Shown one piece after another: positions 24,859 to 33,420 of a DNA stretch of 44,210 nt. Location: NCBI GenBank assembly GCA_022823185.1, contig JAJDXQ010000007.1, positions 1 through 44,210 on the forward strand, in the 5' to 3' direction. Each line of letters begins with the position of its first letter. Positions within the stretch are counted from its first letter, which is position 1. The notes under the pieces are model-generated. The model was not told where the DNA came from and searched no databases. It worked only from the letters and a program-made list of their open reading frames with translations. The translations under genes were made by a program, and so were the position numbers. Origin of the DNA: Caldilineaceae bacterium. Its GTDB lineage: Bacteria; Chloroflexota; Anaerolineae; Caldilineales; Caldilineaceae.

Positions 24859-25652
24859 GCGCGAGGCGGTCGGGCGGGTTGGTCTTCAGGGCCGGCGCGC
24901 CCGGCAGGAAGGGTTCTGGTGAGGCGGCCGCCGCAGTCGCAGGCGGAGTCTTCGCGGAGCGATTGCAAGAACGCGGAGAGCGCCTGCACCACGACTTCCA
25001 GCCCGCTGTAGTCGTCTGCCGTGTCCGGCGGGGCGGGACGTTCGGCGCTGATGGCGTCGACGACGGCGAGGCCGGCGAAGCAGAGGCCCAGCTCGCGTGC
25101 GAGCGCGATCTCGGGCACGAGATTCTGGCCGAGGACGTCGGCTCCCCAGGCGCGAAACATGCGGGCTTCGGCTGCGGTTTCGCGCCTGGGGCCATCTACG
25201 CCCAGGTAGACGCCGCCGGGCGCCGCGGGAAGGATGCGGGCCAGCGCGTCTGTCAGGCGGGGACAGACTGCGGGCGCCTGGCTGAGGCCTGCCGTGCCCT
25301 CGCGCTCGAAGAAAGTCTGCGGCTGGTGGCGGGTGAAGTCGATATAGTCGGTGATCAGGAGCGGGTGGCCCGGACCCAGCACTGGATTGACGGCGACGAC
25401 GCTGTCACAGGCGACGATCTGATCGATGCCGAGGGCTTGCGCGGCGGAGAGCGTCGCCCGGGGATCGGTGCGGGAGGGGAGGCCGTAGTAGGGCTGGATC
25501 CAGATCGATGCACTGTCCGGGAGGCCGCGGCGGGCGAGGGGGCCGACGGGTCCGTAGGGGGTATCTATTTCACGTTCTTCGATGCGGGGGCCGAGGGCTT
25601 CCAGCGATTGCGGAGGAAGCGGAACGGCCAGCAGAAGCAGCAGTGGTTTCAA
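24855..25652 (-). CDS. Nucleoside phosphorylase, MTAP/PNP family
   Basis: 265 residues. The family cleaves purine nucleosides or 5'-methylthioadenosine with phosphate. Visible motifs: 'ITDYIDFTRHQP', 'GVYLGVDGPRRETAAEARMF' and 'WGADVLGQNLVPEIALAREL', which match the PNP/MTAP pattern (GPRFET and GMTxxPE), but M of GMT is Q here and the N-terminal phosphate loop (GHGxxH) is not obvious. It may therefore be a diverged, specialised or even non-catalytic member. A Cys pair near the C-terminus (CDCGG) is unusual. It is followed with a 4-bp overlap by the degenerate metallo-beta-lactamase-like gene. Confidence 0.78.
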   Translation of the reverse strand: MKPLLLLLAVPLPPQSLEALGPRIEEREIDTPYGPVGPLARRGLPDSASIWIQPYYGLPSRTDPRATLSAAQALGIDQIVACDSVVAVNPVLGPGHPLLITDYIDFTRHQPQTFFEREGTAGLSQAPAVCPRLTDALARILPAAPGGVYLGVDGPRRETAAEARMFRAWGADVLGQNLVPEIALARELGLCFAGLAVVDAISAERPAPPDTADDYSGLEVVVQALSAFLQSLREDSACDCGGRLTRTLPAGRAGPEDQPARPPRA

Positions 25653-25764
25653 CTGTCTCCCCAGGCGCAGTGTGATATAATGTGACTACTTGATCCACAG
25701 CCTGCGGTAGGCTTTACCTGCGTCCACGATAGCATCAGTTGCCAGCGAAAGCCAAACGAATGGG

Positions 25765-25776
25765 GAAATCGGTTTC
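25765..25776. promoter_or_regulatory. LacI-family-like operator before the Gfo/Idh gene
   Basis: GAAATCGGTTTC fits the LacI-family pattern with a central CG flanked by inverted half-sites (GAAAnCGnTTTC). It lies 36 bp before the ATG at 25812. A TATAAT at 25676-25681 lies upstream but without a clear -35. Confidence 0.45.
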
Positions 25777-25811
25777 AACCACGGCAGTAGCTGTGCGTGC
25801 GGCGGGTTACG

Positions 25812-26816
25812 ATGGGTAGTCCGGTTCGGATTGCTCTGATCGGGGCGGGGGCGTTTGTGCGCAAAGCGCATGCGCCGTCATTGCTGGAACTGGGGGATGC
25901 GGCGCAGATTGCGGCTGTGTACAGCCGTACGCGGGCCTCTGCCGAAGTCGTTGCGGACTCGATTCCGTACGAGGTTGCGGTTCACACTGATCTTGGCGCG
26001 CTGCTGGCGGACGAGCGAATTGAGGCGGTCGATATTGTTCTCCCGATTCCGGCGCTGCCCGGGGTCGTGCGGCAGGCGCTGGAGGCGGGCAAGCATGTTT
26101 TGAGTGAGAAGCCGATTGCGCCGACGGTTGCTGAGGCAAAGGCCCTGATCGCCCACAGCCGATCCTTTGCGGACCGGGTGTGGATGGTGGGAGAGAATTG
26201 GCGTTACGAGGGGGCTTTTCAGGCAGCGGCGGCGGCGATTCGCGGCGGACGGATTGGGCGGCCGGTGTTTTGCGATGTGTCGTTGCAGCTGCCGATAAAG
26301 GCCGAGTATCAGGGATCATCCTGGCGGAATGCGGGCGAATTTCCGGGTGGTTATCTGCTGGATGGCGGTGTACACCATGCGGCGGGATTGCGGGCGGCGC
26401 TGGGAGAGATTGAGAGCGTGTGCGCGTTGACGGCGGCAAATCGGGAAGACCTGCCGCCGGCCGACACGATGGGCGCGGCGCTGCGCTTTGCCAGCGGCGT
26501 AGTCGGCACGTATATGGTCACGTATGCGGTCGGCAGTTCGCTGGGAACCGATGCGGTGCACATAGGCGGGACGGAGGGCAGCTTGCGCGTTTCACGCGGG
26601 GAGCTTGTGGTGGAGCGTGGCGGCGAGAGCGAGCGTCAAGCGTTCAATGTGTTGATCAGCGTGCGCGAGGAGCTGGCTGCCTTTGTCGCGGCGGTGCGGG
26701 ACGGCGCGGCGCACCGGAACAGCCCGGAGGAGGCGTTACAGGATCTGGCCGTTGTGGAGGCGATGCTGGAGTCGGCGCGGACGGGTGATTTGGCGCGGGT
26801 TGAGCGCTACGTATGA
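25812..26816 (+). CDS. Gfo/Idh/MocA family oxidoreductase
   Basis: 334 residues. It opens with '[20 protein letters not shown]' (Rossmann fold) and carries the EKP motif in '[15 protein letters not shown]'. '[20 protein letters not shown]' supplies the catalytic DGGVH region. I chose the ATG at 25812; an in-frame GTG at 25797 is possible. It stands alone on the plus strand ahead of the sugar-kinase/pentose-phosphate block, 201 bp from ppgK, with a LacI-like palindrome in its leader. The substrate is unknown. Confidence 0.92.
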   Translation: MGSPVRIALIGAGAFVRKAHAPSLLELGDAAQIAAVYSRTRASAEVVADSIPYEVAVHTDLGALLADERIEAVDIVLPIPALPGVVRQALEAGKHVLSEKPIAPTVAEAKALIAHSRSFADRVWMVGENWRYEGAFQAAAAAIRGGRIGRPVFCDVSLQLPIKAEYQGSSWRNAGEFPGGYLLDGGVHHAAGLRAALGEIESVCALTAANREDLPPADTMGAALRFASGVVGTYMVTYAVGSSLGTDAVHIGGTEGSLRVSRGELVVERGGESERQAFNVLISVREELAAFVAAVRDGAAHRNSPEEALQDLAVVEAMLESARTGDLARVERYV

Positions 26817-27017
26817 CGGGGAGGAATGCGGAGCGCATTCGACCTGGCATTCAGGAAACGCGCATTGCTTGACAGATGCCATAATTTTCGGCTTGTGAAG
26901 TAGGTAGAGGCAGTTGTGAAGAAAAGATAACCGCTCCGCGAGGGGACGTGCGGCCAGAGCAATCTTGCGTTCGCCGATTGGATCCGGTACTGCTCATTTC
27001 GGCCCAAGGAGGACCAG

Positions 27018-27806
27018 ATGGACATTTTAGGGATTGATATTGGCGGCAGCGGCATAAAGGGCGCGGTGGTCGATGCGGAGACGGGGGAACTGCTGACGAA
27101 GCGCCGGCGCATCGGGACGCCGGATCCATCGACGCCGGAGGCAGTGGCGGAGGTCGTATTGGAGATTGTGCGTCATTTTGGATGGGTTGGTCCGATGGGT
27201 TGCACGTTTCCGGCGGTGATACGCAATGGCATTGTTTGCACGGCGGCCAATGTGGACGATTCGTGGATCGGCACCGATGCCCCGGCGCTGTTCGAACGGG
27301 TAACGGGCTGTCCGGCCTCGATCGTCAACGACGCTGATGCCGCGGGCATTGCGGAGATGGTATTCGGCGCGGGCAGGGACCAGCCGGGGGTGGTGGTGCT
27401 GCTGACGTTGGGCACAGGCATTGGTACGGCGCTCTTTGTCGACGGACATTTGGCTCCGAATACGGAGTTCGGGCACCTGGAGATAGACGGCCACAACGCT
27501 GAGAGCCGGGCGGCGAACAGCGCCCGCAAACGGGAGAAACTGAGTTGGGAGAAATGGGGCAAGAGGCTTAACAGATACTTTCAGACCGTTGAGTTTCTTC
27601 TTTCGCCCGATCTGTTTATCATTGGCGGCGGCGTGAGCAAGAAGAGCAAGAAGTATGTTAAATACATCGATGTGCGTGCGCCGATTGTCGCAGCGCAGAT
27701 GCGCAATCACGCGGGACTGATCGGAGGGGCGATGGCGGCGCTCGCCCTGATTCAAGGGGGAGGCGACGCGGAGTTGGATGCCGCCGCTCTCTATGCGCCG
27801 AAGTAG
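27018..27806 (+). CDS. ppgK: Polyphosphate glucokinase (ROK family)
   Basis: 262 residues. Phosphorylates glucose with polyphosphate (and often ATP) in the cytoplasm. The phosphate loop is '[15 protein letters not shown]' (5-19), the second nucleotide motif is '[16 protein letters not shown]', and 'EFGHLEIDG' carries the ROK Glu/His residues. The segment '[20 protein letters not shown]' and '[14 protein letters not shown]' are characteristic of the strictly polyphosphate-using PpgK branch. AAGGAGG sits about 6 nt before the ATG. It is followed after 107 bp by tal, pgi and rpiA on the same strand. Confidence 0.95.
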   Translation: MDILGIDIGGSGIKGAVVDAETGELLTKRRRIGTPDPSTPEAVAEVVLEIVRHFGWVGPMGCTFPAVIRNGIVCTAANVDDSWIGTDAPALFERVTGCPASIVNDADAAGIAEMVFGAGRDQPGVVVLLTLGTGIGTALFVDGHLAPNTEFGHLEIDGHNAESRAANSARKREKLSWEKWGKRLNRYFQTVEFLLSPDLFIIGGGVSKKSKKYVKYIDVRAPIVAAQMRNHAGLIGGAMAALALIQGGGDAELDAAALYAPK

Positions 27807-27816
27807 GATTGCGAAC

Positions 27817-27830
27817 GGCAACCGGTTGCC
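27817..27830. promoter_or_regulatory. LacI-family-like operator between ppgK and tal
   Basis: GGCAACCGGTTGCC is a perfect 14-bp palindrome with the GCAAnCGnTTGC core of LacI/GalR/PurR-type operators. It starts 11 bp after the ppgK stop and lies 84 bp before the tal ATG. No promoter with good hexamers is seen beside it. Confidence 0.5.
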
Positions 27831-27913
27831 CATTTGGTCGAGAGTGGAGAGGGCAAGGGGCGTAGTCTTTCCAACACCAGAGTGTTCTTACGCGATTGAG
27901 GAGAAGAGCAATT

Positions 27914-29065
27914 ATGACAAGGATGAATGAAGCGGCGGCGATCGGCCAATCGATCTGGCTGGATTTCATACGACGCTCCTTCCTGGACTCGGGCGAGCTG
28001 GGTGACCTGGTCGCACAGGGTCTGCGAGGCGTTACGTCCAACCCGTCGATATTTCAGAAGGCGATTACGGCAAGCACCGACTATGATGCCGCGGTTGAGC
28101 GGCTGGTCGGAGAAGGCAGGTCGGTTTCTGACATCTATGAGGCGCTTGCGATTCAGGATATTCGGCGCGCCTGCGACATCATGCAGCCGGTGTATAGCGG
28201 CACGGATGGGCAGGACGGGTATGTGAGCCTGGAGGTAAACCCGAAGCTGGCATACGATACCGAGGGAACGGTGATGGAGGCCCGCCGGCTTTCGTCTTTG
28301 GTGGACAGGCCGAATGTAATGATCAAGGTGCCGGCCACGCCGGAAGGAATCCCTGCCATTGAGACGCTCACGGGCGAGGGCATCAATATCAATGTCACGT
28401 TGATCTTTTCGCTGCAGCAGTACGAGGACAGCGCGATGGCGTATCTTCGCGGGTTGGAGAAGCTGGCTGCCGCGAACGTGGATTTCAGCCGGGTTGCCTC
28501 GGTCGCTTCATTCTTTGTCAGCCGGGTGGACGGCAAGGCAGACCCCGCGTTAGCGGATCTCGGCAACGACGAACTGCAGGGGAAGATCGCTATTGCCAAT
28601 GCAAAGATGGCTTATCACCGCTTCTCCGAGCTATTCGGCGGGCCTCGCTGGGAAAAGTTGGCGGCAAAGGGGGCGCGGGTACAGCGTCCGTTGTGGGGAA
28701 GCACCAGCACCAAGAATCCGGCGTATCAGGACACGCTGTATGTGGATTCACTGATTGGGCCCCACACCGTCAATACGGTGCCGCCTGAGACTTTGGACGC
28801 ATTTCTCGATCATGGCACTGCGGCGCGCACGGTGGATACGGATGTGGAGGAGGCCCGCCACCAGCTGGCGCGGCTTGCCGAACTTGGCATTGAGCTGGAT
28901 GGAATCACCTCTCAGCTGATGGTTGAGGGTGTGGACGCCTTTGCCGACTCCTTTGATGAGTTGATGTCTGGCATTGCCGAAAAGGTGGCCGCTGTCTCAG
29001 GTGGAGACGACAAACAGACTCGAGAGCGCGCAGATTTTTTTTCGGTGACCTCCGGAGCCAGATAG
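27914..29065 (+). CDS. tal: Transaldolase (0-frame part of a probable Tal-PGI fusion)
   Basis: 383 residues as read to its own stop. Transfers dihydroxyacetone units between sugar phosphates in the non-oxidative pentose phosphate pathway. 'RGVTSNPSIFQKAI' (38-51) and the Schiff-base Lys in 'NVMIKVPATPEGIPAIE' (K138) are visible, as is 'INVTLIFS'. The ATG at 27914 has GAGGAG about 11 nt upstream. The tail after the last conserved helix ('SFDELMSGIAEKV') is short and ends 'DFFSVTSGAR', after a run of eight T. The -1 frame across this run is open straight into the isomerase. In many bacteria these two enzymes are one polypeptide. Confidence 0.93.
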   Translation: MTRMNEAAAIGQSIWLDFIRRSFLDSGELGDLVAQGLRGVTSNPSIFQKAITASTDYDAAVERLVGEGRSVSDIYEALAIQDIRRACDIMQPVYSGTDGQDGYVSLEVNPKLAYDTEGTVMEARRLSSLVDRPNVMIKVPATPEGIPAIETLTGEGININVTLIFSLQQYEDSAMAYLRGLEKLAAANVDFSRVASVASFFVSRVDGKADPALADLGNDELQGKIAIANAKMAYHRFSELFGGPRWEKLAAKGARVQRPLWGSTSTKNPAYQDTLYVDSLIGPHTVNTVPPETLDAFLDHGTAARTVDTDVEEARHQLARLAELGIELDGITSQLMVEGVDAFADSFDELMSGIAEKVAAVSGGDDKQTRERADFFSVTSGAR

Positions 29066-29080
29066 AGGGCGCTCTGGAGG
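29035..29080 (+). promoter_or_regulatory. Candidate programmed -1 ribosomal frameshift signal (tal to pgi)
   Basis: In the tal frame the codons read GAT TTT TTT TCG, giving the classical slippery heptamer T TTT TTT at 29035-29041. After a 7-nt spacer a 10-bp stem follows (29049-29058 with 29071-29080, one G-U pair, 12-nt loop), with the tal stop codon inside the loop. A weak GAGAG Shine-Dalgarno-like motif lies 9 nt before the heptamer. The -1 frame gives 'FFFGDLRSQIEG' and then the conserved RIW...W start of the isomerase, for a 937-residue product. A missing T in the assembly would give the same picture. Confidence 0.65.
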
Positions 29081-29130
29081 AGATTGACAGAGAGCGAATT
29101 GTAACCCGCATCTGGGCCAGGAGCCCCAGC

Positions 29131-30726
29131 GTGTGGGGAGACAGGCCGGACGAGATCGCGAATCGATTGGGCTGGCTGGACATCGCGGCCAGGATGGAGG
29201 AGGAGCGGCACTGCATTGCCGCCCTGTTGCAGGATGTGCAGCAGGAGGGCTACACGCAGGCAGTTCTGCTGGGGATGGGCGGATCCAGCCTGGCGCCCGA
29301 GGTATTTGGGCGCACTTTCGGCAGCGGGCCGATGGTGTTACAGGTATTGGACAGCACGCACCCGGCGGCCGTCCGGGGCTTGGCCGACCGGTTGGATGCG
29401 GCGAAGACATTGTTTATTGTCGCCACGAAGTCGGGCACGACAGCAGAAACAGTATCGCTCTTCAAGTATTTTTACAATCAGGTTCGGGCGCGGCTGGGAG
29501 ACGAAGAGGCGGGGGCGCATTTCGTAGCGATTACGGATGCGGGCTCTGAATTGGTTAAGCTGGGCGAGGCGTGCAGGTTCCGGGCGGTCTATATCAATGA
29601 TGCCAATATCGGCGGCAGGTATTCGGCGTTGTCGCACTTTGGGTTGACGCCTGCAGCCCTGGTCGGAGTGAATCTGCGGCGGCTTTTGCGCCGGGCCCAG
29701 GAGGCGATGAACGACTGCGGCCGCCATGTAACCGGTTCGGTCAATCCAGCCGCCCGGATTGGGGTTGTGATGGCCGAGGCGGCCAAGGCGGGAAGGGACA
29801 AGCTGACGATTATCGCGGACAGTGAGGTGGCTGCGTTCGCGGACTGGCTGGAGCAGCTTGTGGCTGAGAGCACCGGCAAATCGGGAACGGGAATTGTGCC
29901 GGTCGTAGGTGAACCGACGGGTTCGGTTGACGCCTATGGATCGGACCGGTTGTTCGTTCATCTGCAATGGAGCGACGCCGGCGCGCAGGATGGCTTCGTA
30001 CAGACGTTAATCGACGCGGGCCACCCGGTCATTCGGGTCCGTTTTCGCGATCGATATGATTTAGGCGGGCAGTTTTTCCTGTGGGAGTTTGCGACGGCTG
30101 TAGCGGGCGCCCGGCTGGGCATTCATCCTTTCGACCAGCCGGATGTGGAGTCTGCGAAGCAGCAGTCGCGCCAGATGATGTCGGCCTATATGGAGAGCGG
30201 AAGCCTGCCGGCATTGCAGCCGTCGCTGGAGGCCGACGGCGTCAGGGTATACCTTGGCGCACAGGATGGGGCGGCGCGGTCCGGCAACCTGGCCGATACG
30301 CTGGCGGCGTTTGTGGAGCAGGCCGGAGCGGGGGATTACATCAGCATACAGGCATATGTCCGGCCCTGCGCGGCAATGGACGGATTGTTTCGCAAGATGC
30401 AGCGCGGTCTGCGGGATCGGACCTGTTTGGCGACGACTTTCGGCTACGGTCCCCGCTTCCTCCACTCCACGGGTCAACTGCACAAGGGGGATGGCGGAAA
30501 CGGTCTTTTCATTCAGTTTACGGACAGCCCCGCTTCCGACGCCGGCATTCCCGATGAGCCCGGCTCTTCGCGGTCGACGGTGCCGTTCGGCGTCCTGATC
30601 CAGGCGCAGTCTCTGGGAGACCGGCAGGCGTTAATCAACGCAGGGCGGCGCGTGATACGCGTTGACCTTGGGGAGAATGCGCAGGCAGAGCTGGAACGGT
30701 TTGTCGATTCGTTAGAGGCTGTTTGA
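29131..30726 (+). CDS. pgi: Glucose-6-phosphate isomerase (fusion-type PGI domain)
   Basis: 531 residues if started at GTG 29131, which has AGGAG 7 nt upstream. Interconverts glucose-6-phosphate and fructose-6-phosphate. 'VLLGMGGSSLAPEV', 'FIVATKSGTTAETVSLFKYF' and 'GGRYSALSHFGL' are PGI sugar-phosphate motifs, and 'HSTGQLHKGDGGNGLFIQF' near the C-terminus fits the PGI domain of bifunctional transaldolase/PGI proteins. The same frame is open upstream of the GTG and encodes 'EEIDRERIVTRIWARSPS', which belongs to the conserved start of the domain, so translation from the GTG would lose part of it. This favours entry by -1 frameshift from tal. Confidence 0.9.
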   Translation: MWGDRPDEIANRLGWLDIAARMEEERHCIAALLQDVQQEGYTQAVLLGMGGSSLAPEVFGRTFGSGPMVLQVLDSTHPAAVRGLADRLDAAKTLFIVATKSGTTAETVSLFKYFYNQVRARLGDEEAGAHFVAITDAGSELVKLGEACRFRAVYINDANIGGRYSALSHFGLTPAALVGVNLRRLLRRAQEAMNDCGRHVTGSVNPAARIGVVMAEAAKAGRDKLTIIADSEVAAFADWLEQLVAESTGKSGTGIVPVVGEPTGSVDAYGSDRLFVHLQWSDAGAQDGFVQTLIDAGHPVIRVRFRDRYDLGGQFFLWEFATAVAGARLGIHPFDQPDVESAKQQSRQMMSAYMESGSLPALQPSLEADGVRVYLGAQDGAARSGNLADTLAAFVEQAGAGDYISIQAYVRPCAAMDGLFRKMQRGLRDRTCLATTFGYGPRFLHSTGQLHKGDGGNGLFIQFTDSPASDAGIPDEPGSSRSTVPFGVLIQAQSLGDRQALINAGRRVIRVDLGENAQAELERFVDSLEAV

Positions 30727-30819
30727 GGGCGGCGTTGGAGCGGCGACGGCGTCAGATCGGCGATGCGCGGCGCTGAAATGGATTGGGTAAGCTCCGACAG
30801 TGGCGGCGGACAGGTTTCG

Positions 30820-31527
30820 ATGCGGCAGAGTGAGTTGATGCAAGATATTGGCGTGCTGAAACGGCAGGCGGCTGAAGCGGCGGTCGCGCATGTTGAATCA
30901 GGGATGATCGTCGGTTTGGGCGCGGGAAGCACGGCGCTCAAGGCGCTTGAGTGCATTGCCGAACGGTTGATGGCGGGCAGGCTCACGGATATACTTGGTG
31001 TCCCGTGTTCGGAGCAGGTTGCAGAAGACGCGAGCCGGCTGGGGATTCCGCTTACCACTTTGGCATGTCATCCGCGTGTAGACCTGACGATAGACGGCGC
31101 TGACGAGGTGGATCCGCAGCTGCGGTTGATCAAAGGCGGCGGCGGGGCGCTCTTGCGGGAGAAGATCGTGGCCCAGGCCAGTGATCGGGAGATGATCATC
31201 GTTGATGAGCGCAAGCTGTCTGATCGGTTGGGCATGCAGTGGGCTCTGCCGGTTGAGGCGATTTCGTTTGGTCTGCGCGCCCAAATTGACTACATTGAAC
31301 GACTCGGGGCAACGGTGCAGGTGCGGACAGTTCCGGAAGGCAGTCCTTTTCGGACGGATAGCGGGAATCTGATCCTTGACTGTCAGTTCGGCCCGATGGA
31401 AGATCCGGATTCGATTGCCGGCGCGCTGGAAAGTCGGGCCGGCATTGTGGAGCACGGCCTTTTCCTCGATCTGGCGACGGACCTGATCGTCGCCAGCCCC
31501 TCCGGAATCGAACACCGAACGCGTTAA
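30820..31527 (+). CDS. rpiA: Ribose-5-phosphate isomerase A
   Basis: 235 residues from the ATG chosen. Interconverts ribose-5-phosphate and ribulose-5-phosphate. Motifs: '[16 protein letters not shown]' (phosphate loop), '[31 protein letters not shown]' split here as IDGADEVD and [12 protein letters not shown], and '[13 protein letters not shown]'. The start is uncertain: ATGs at 30763, 30778, 30820 and 30838 are in frame, and none has a strong Shine-Dalgarno. It follows pgi by about 90 bp and is the last gene of the ppgK-tal-pgi-rpiA block. Confidence 0.94.
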   Translation: MRQSELMQDIGVLKRQAAEAAVAHVESGMIVGLGAGSTALKALECIAERLMAGRLTDILGVPCSEQVAEDASRLGIPLTTLACHPRVDLTIDGADEVDPQLRLIKGGGGALLREKIVAQASDREMIIVDERKLSDRLGMQWALPVEAISFGLRAQIDYIERLGATVQVRTVPEGSPFRTDSGNLILDCQFGPMEDPDSIAGALESRAGIVEHGLFLDLATDLIVASPSGIEHRTR

Positions 31528-31556
31528 CATAGCCGCTGCCCGGAGCGGATGAACAC

Positions 31557-31585
31557 AAACAGCCCGGCTGTGCCGAGCTGTTTTT
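31557..31585 (+). terminator. Rho-independent terminator after rpiA
   Basis: AAACAGC and CGGC pair with GCCG and GCTGTTT around a TGT loop, with one C-A mismatch, followed by a run of five T (31581-31585, the first three paired). It begins 30 nt past the rpiA stop and would end the whole sugar block. Confidence 0.78.
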
Positions 31586-31668
31586 CGCGTTCAAGGCGTT
31601 CAGGGTGAGGAGGAGAGGTCTGCACGAGCCGACGGGCCCGGGTCTTGCGGCGGGCGATTTGGAGGGGA

Positions 31669-32655
31669 TCAGGGGTCTGCCGGCGGGATGATCAGTTGAT
31701 CGCCGACGCGAAGCAGGTCGGGGTTGGCGATGTTGTTCGCGGCCATAATCGCCTGGACAGTTACATTGAACTGCTGGGCGATGGCGAGGAGGTTGTCGCC
31801 TGCCTGGACGGTATAGAGAGTCTGGTTCAGCGTGCGGACGTCTGCGGCGGTGAGGCCAGGGATGCGAAGCACGGTGCCGACTGGGACGACATGGGGGTTG
31901 GTAATCGAGTTGCTGTTGAAGGCGATCAGTTCGGGCAGCGTCACCTGGTACTGTTCGGCGATGGCGGCCAAGGTCTCGCCGGGGCGGACTGTGTGCGTAC
32001 CGGCGATGCGGGAAAGCGCGGGGTCGGCGGCGCTCCCGCCTGCTGCGGGCTGATCGGTGGAGGAGCTTGCACCCGGTATCAGCAGGACCTGACCGACGGA
32101 GAGACTGTGTTCGTCTCGCAGAGAGTTGAGGGCGAGAATCTGATTCAGAGGGGCGTCGAAGCGGAGCGCGATGGACAGAAGGGTGTCGCCCTGTTGGACG
32201 GTGTATTGGAACGGCTCTGAAGTGGGGGTAGGAAGACCCTCAGGCGTTGTTACGCCGGGAACATTGGGTAGACGCAGGACCTGGCCGACTTGCAGGGCGT
32301 CGGTCGTCAGCAGATTCATTTCGCGAATTCGCTGGATCTCGGTGCCAAATTTATCCGCGATGATGGAGAGCGTTTCGCCCGGTTTGACTTCATAGGTGAT
32401 GGTCGAGGGCACCGGAGTATTTTCCGGAGTGGGTTGAAGAGCGAGGGTTGCCGTCGGTTGCGGCGTATCCGGTTGCATGACAACCGGTTCTTCTTGTTGC
32501 GGTCCCAAGGAGTTTTCGACCTCCTGGGCGATACGCTCGCGGGTGCAGGCGGATAGGAAAAGGATTGCCGTCAAGATAAGAAGGATGCGCGGCATCCTCC
32601 TCGAGTTATTCAGTTTTGCAACTGCTTTGTCAAGTGAGCGCAACCGCTTGCCCAT
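31669..32655 (-). CDS. Lipoprotein with four LysM domains
   Basis: 328 residues. A hydrophobic segment (about 22-36) ends in FLSAC with the lipid Cys at 37. A Pro/Thr-rich linker leads to four LysM modules at about 87-130, 149-194, 220-266 and 280-325, each with 'VxxGDTLxxIAxxF...LNxxxxxxLxVGQxLxIP' spacing. LysM binds N-acetylglucosamine polymers such as peptidoglycan, so this should be an envelope-anchored wall-binding protein; no catalytic domain is seen. The ATG at 32653-32655 has GGAGAA about 8 nt upstream, whereas the open frame to 32718 would cover the leader hairpin. Confidence 0.93.
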   Translation of the reverse strand: MGKRLRSLDKAVAKLNNSRRMPRILLILTAILFLSACTRERIAQEVENSLGPQQEEPVVMQPDTPQPTATLALQPTPENTPVPSTITYEVKPGETLSIIADKFGTEIQRIREMNLLTTDALQVGQVLRLPNVPGVTTPEGLPTPTSEPFQYTVQQGDTLLSIALRFDAPLNQILALNSLRDEHSLSVGQVLLIPGASSSTDQPAAGGSAADPALSRIAGTHTVRPGETLAAIAEQYQVTLPELIAFNSNSITNPHVVPVGTVLRIPGLTAADVRTLNQTLYTVQAGDNLLAIAQQFNVTVQAIMAANNIANPDLLRVGDQLIIPPADP

Positions 32656-32718
32656 CGTTGTTCTCCACTTTTTTTCAGCCCAACTCCCCAATTGGCGACG
32701 GCAGTTCTGGAAACTCAA

Positions 32719-32758
32719 GCCCAGGCGGCGACCTCAAATTGCCCCTGGGCTCCTTTTT
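32719..32758. promoter_or_regulatory. Hairpin with T-run (plus strand) in the LysM-gene leader
   Basis: GCCCAGG (32719-32725) pairs with CCTGGGC (32744-32750) and is followed on the plus strand by TCCTTTTT, a terminator-like form. On the minus strand it is a leader hairpin of the LysM mRNA preceded by an A-run. It may end an antisense or read-through plus-strand transcript. Confidence 0.5.
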
Positions 32759-32840
32759 CGTGTTTTCTGCCCAGCTGTAACCGGGCGGAATGCTGCACTC
32801 AGTTGGCGTAGCGGCCAGTTCGTGTTCACTGGCAGAATAA

Positions 32841-32869
32841 ATCATAGCATACGCATATGGGCATCGCAA
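32841..32869 (-). promoter_or_regulatory. Promoter of the LysM lipoprotein gene
   Basis: On the minus strand TTGCGA (32864-32869) lies 17 bp before TATGAT (32841-32846). Transcription would start near 32834, leaving a leader of about 180 nt with a hairpin in it. Confidence 0.68.
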
Positions 32870-32915
32870 GCAGTCTTTAGTTTTGGGGTGCAGTCCGAAT
32901 CTGGGGCGTAGATGG

Positions 32916-33105
32916 TCAGATGGATTTTCCGTGCCAAAGGTCGCTGAGTAGGCGTGCGCGGAGAGCGAGCATGGCCTGAGCACCGTCACGGGACCAGCGC
33001 ATGCCACATTAGTTTCATACGCTGTTGGACAAGAGTTTTGGCTGCGGATTCGACGGCGCCGCTGCTGATAGGGAAGCCTGGGAGTGTGAATCCGCTTGAC
33101 ATTGC
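32916..33105 (-). pseudogene. C-terminal remnant of a transposase, frameshifted
   Basis: Two minus-strand frames together encode a transposase tail. The upstream frame gives 'PGFPISSGAVESAAKTLVQQ' and then RMKL; the second, from 33002, gives 'MRWSRDGAQAMLALRARLLS' and a stop at 32916. The SGAVESA...RMKxxGMRWS...A.L.LRA pattern fits ISKra4-type transposase C-termini as I know them. A small indel near 33002 separates the halves. The rest of the gene and any terminal inverted repeats are missing, so it is an old insertion scar. Confidence 0.62.
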
Positions 33106-33272
33106 TCACACGGTGAAGAGTACAGGGAACGGCTGAACTGCTTCGCCAGCAGGGGAATTAGAAATGAGATTCCCGGAAAAACTAAAGAACGCCACCATGC
33201 TGGACCTTGCAAAAGGCCCCTGGCTGTTTATTCTCTCACTATGTGGGATCCTGACTTGTACTATTCCGTCCC

Positions 33273-33420
33273 GTGAGATACAGGGAGGCCGCCCGCAAAC
33301 TGGTGAACCTGGGGTGTTACGAGATTCCAAGGCGAGGCGGAGGCTCCCACAGAAGATGGTTAAATCCAGGAACGCAAAAAGACGCTGTGTTCCCTCAATT
33401 CAGCCGGACCCTGCCGGCTA
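33273..33420 (+). pseudogene. Truncated HicA-like toxin fragment
   Basis: From GTG 33273 the plus strand encodes 'RYREAARKLVNLGCYEIPRR' followed by GGGSHRRWLNPGT, which matches HicA/YcfA mRNA interferases, including the catalytic His in the GGSHR motif. The usual second half (V-P-x-x-x-KDLxxGTLR) is missing; the frame drifts into sequence that overlaps the end of the neighbouring antitoxin gene on the other strand. No HicB is adjacent. It is likely a dead fragment brought in or broken by rearrangement. Confidence 0.55.
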
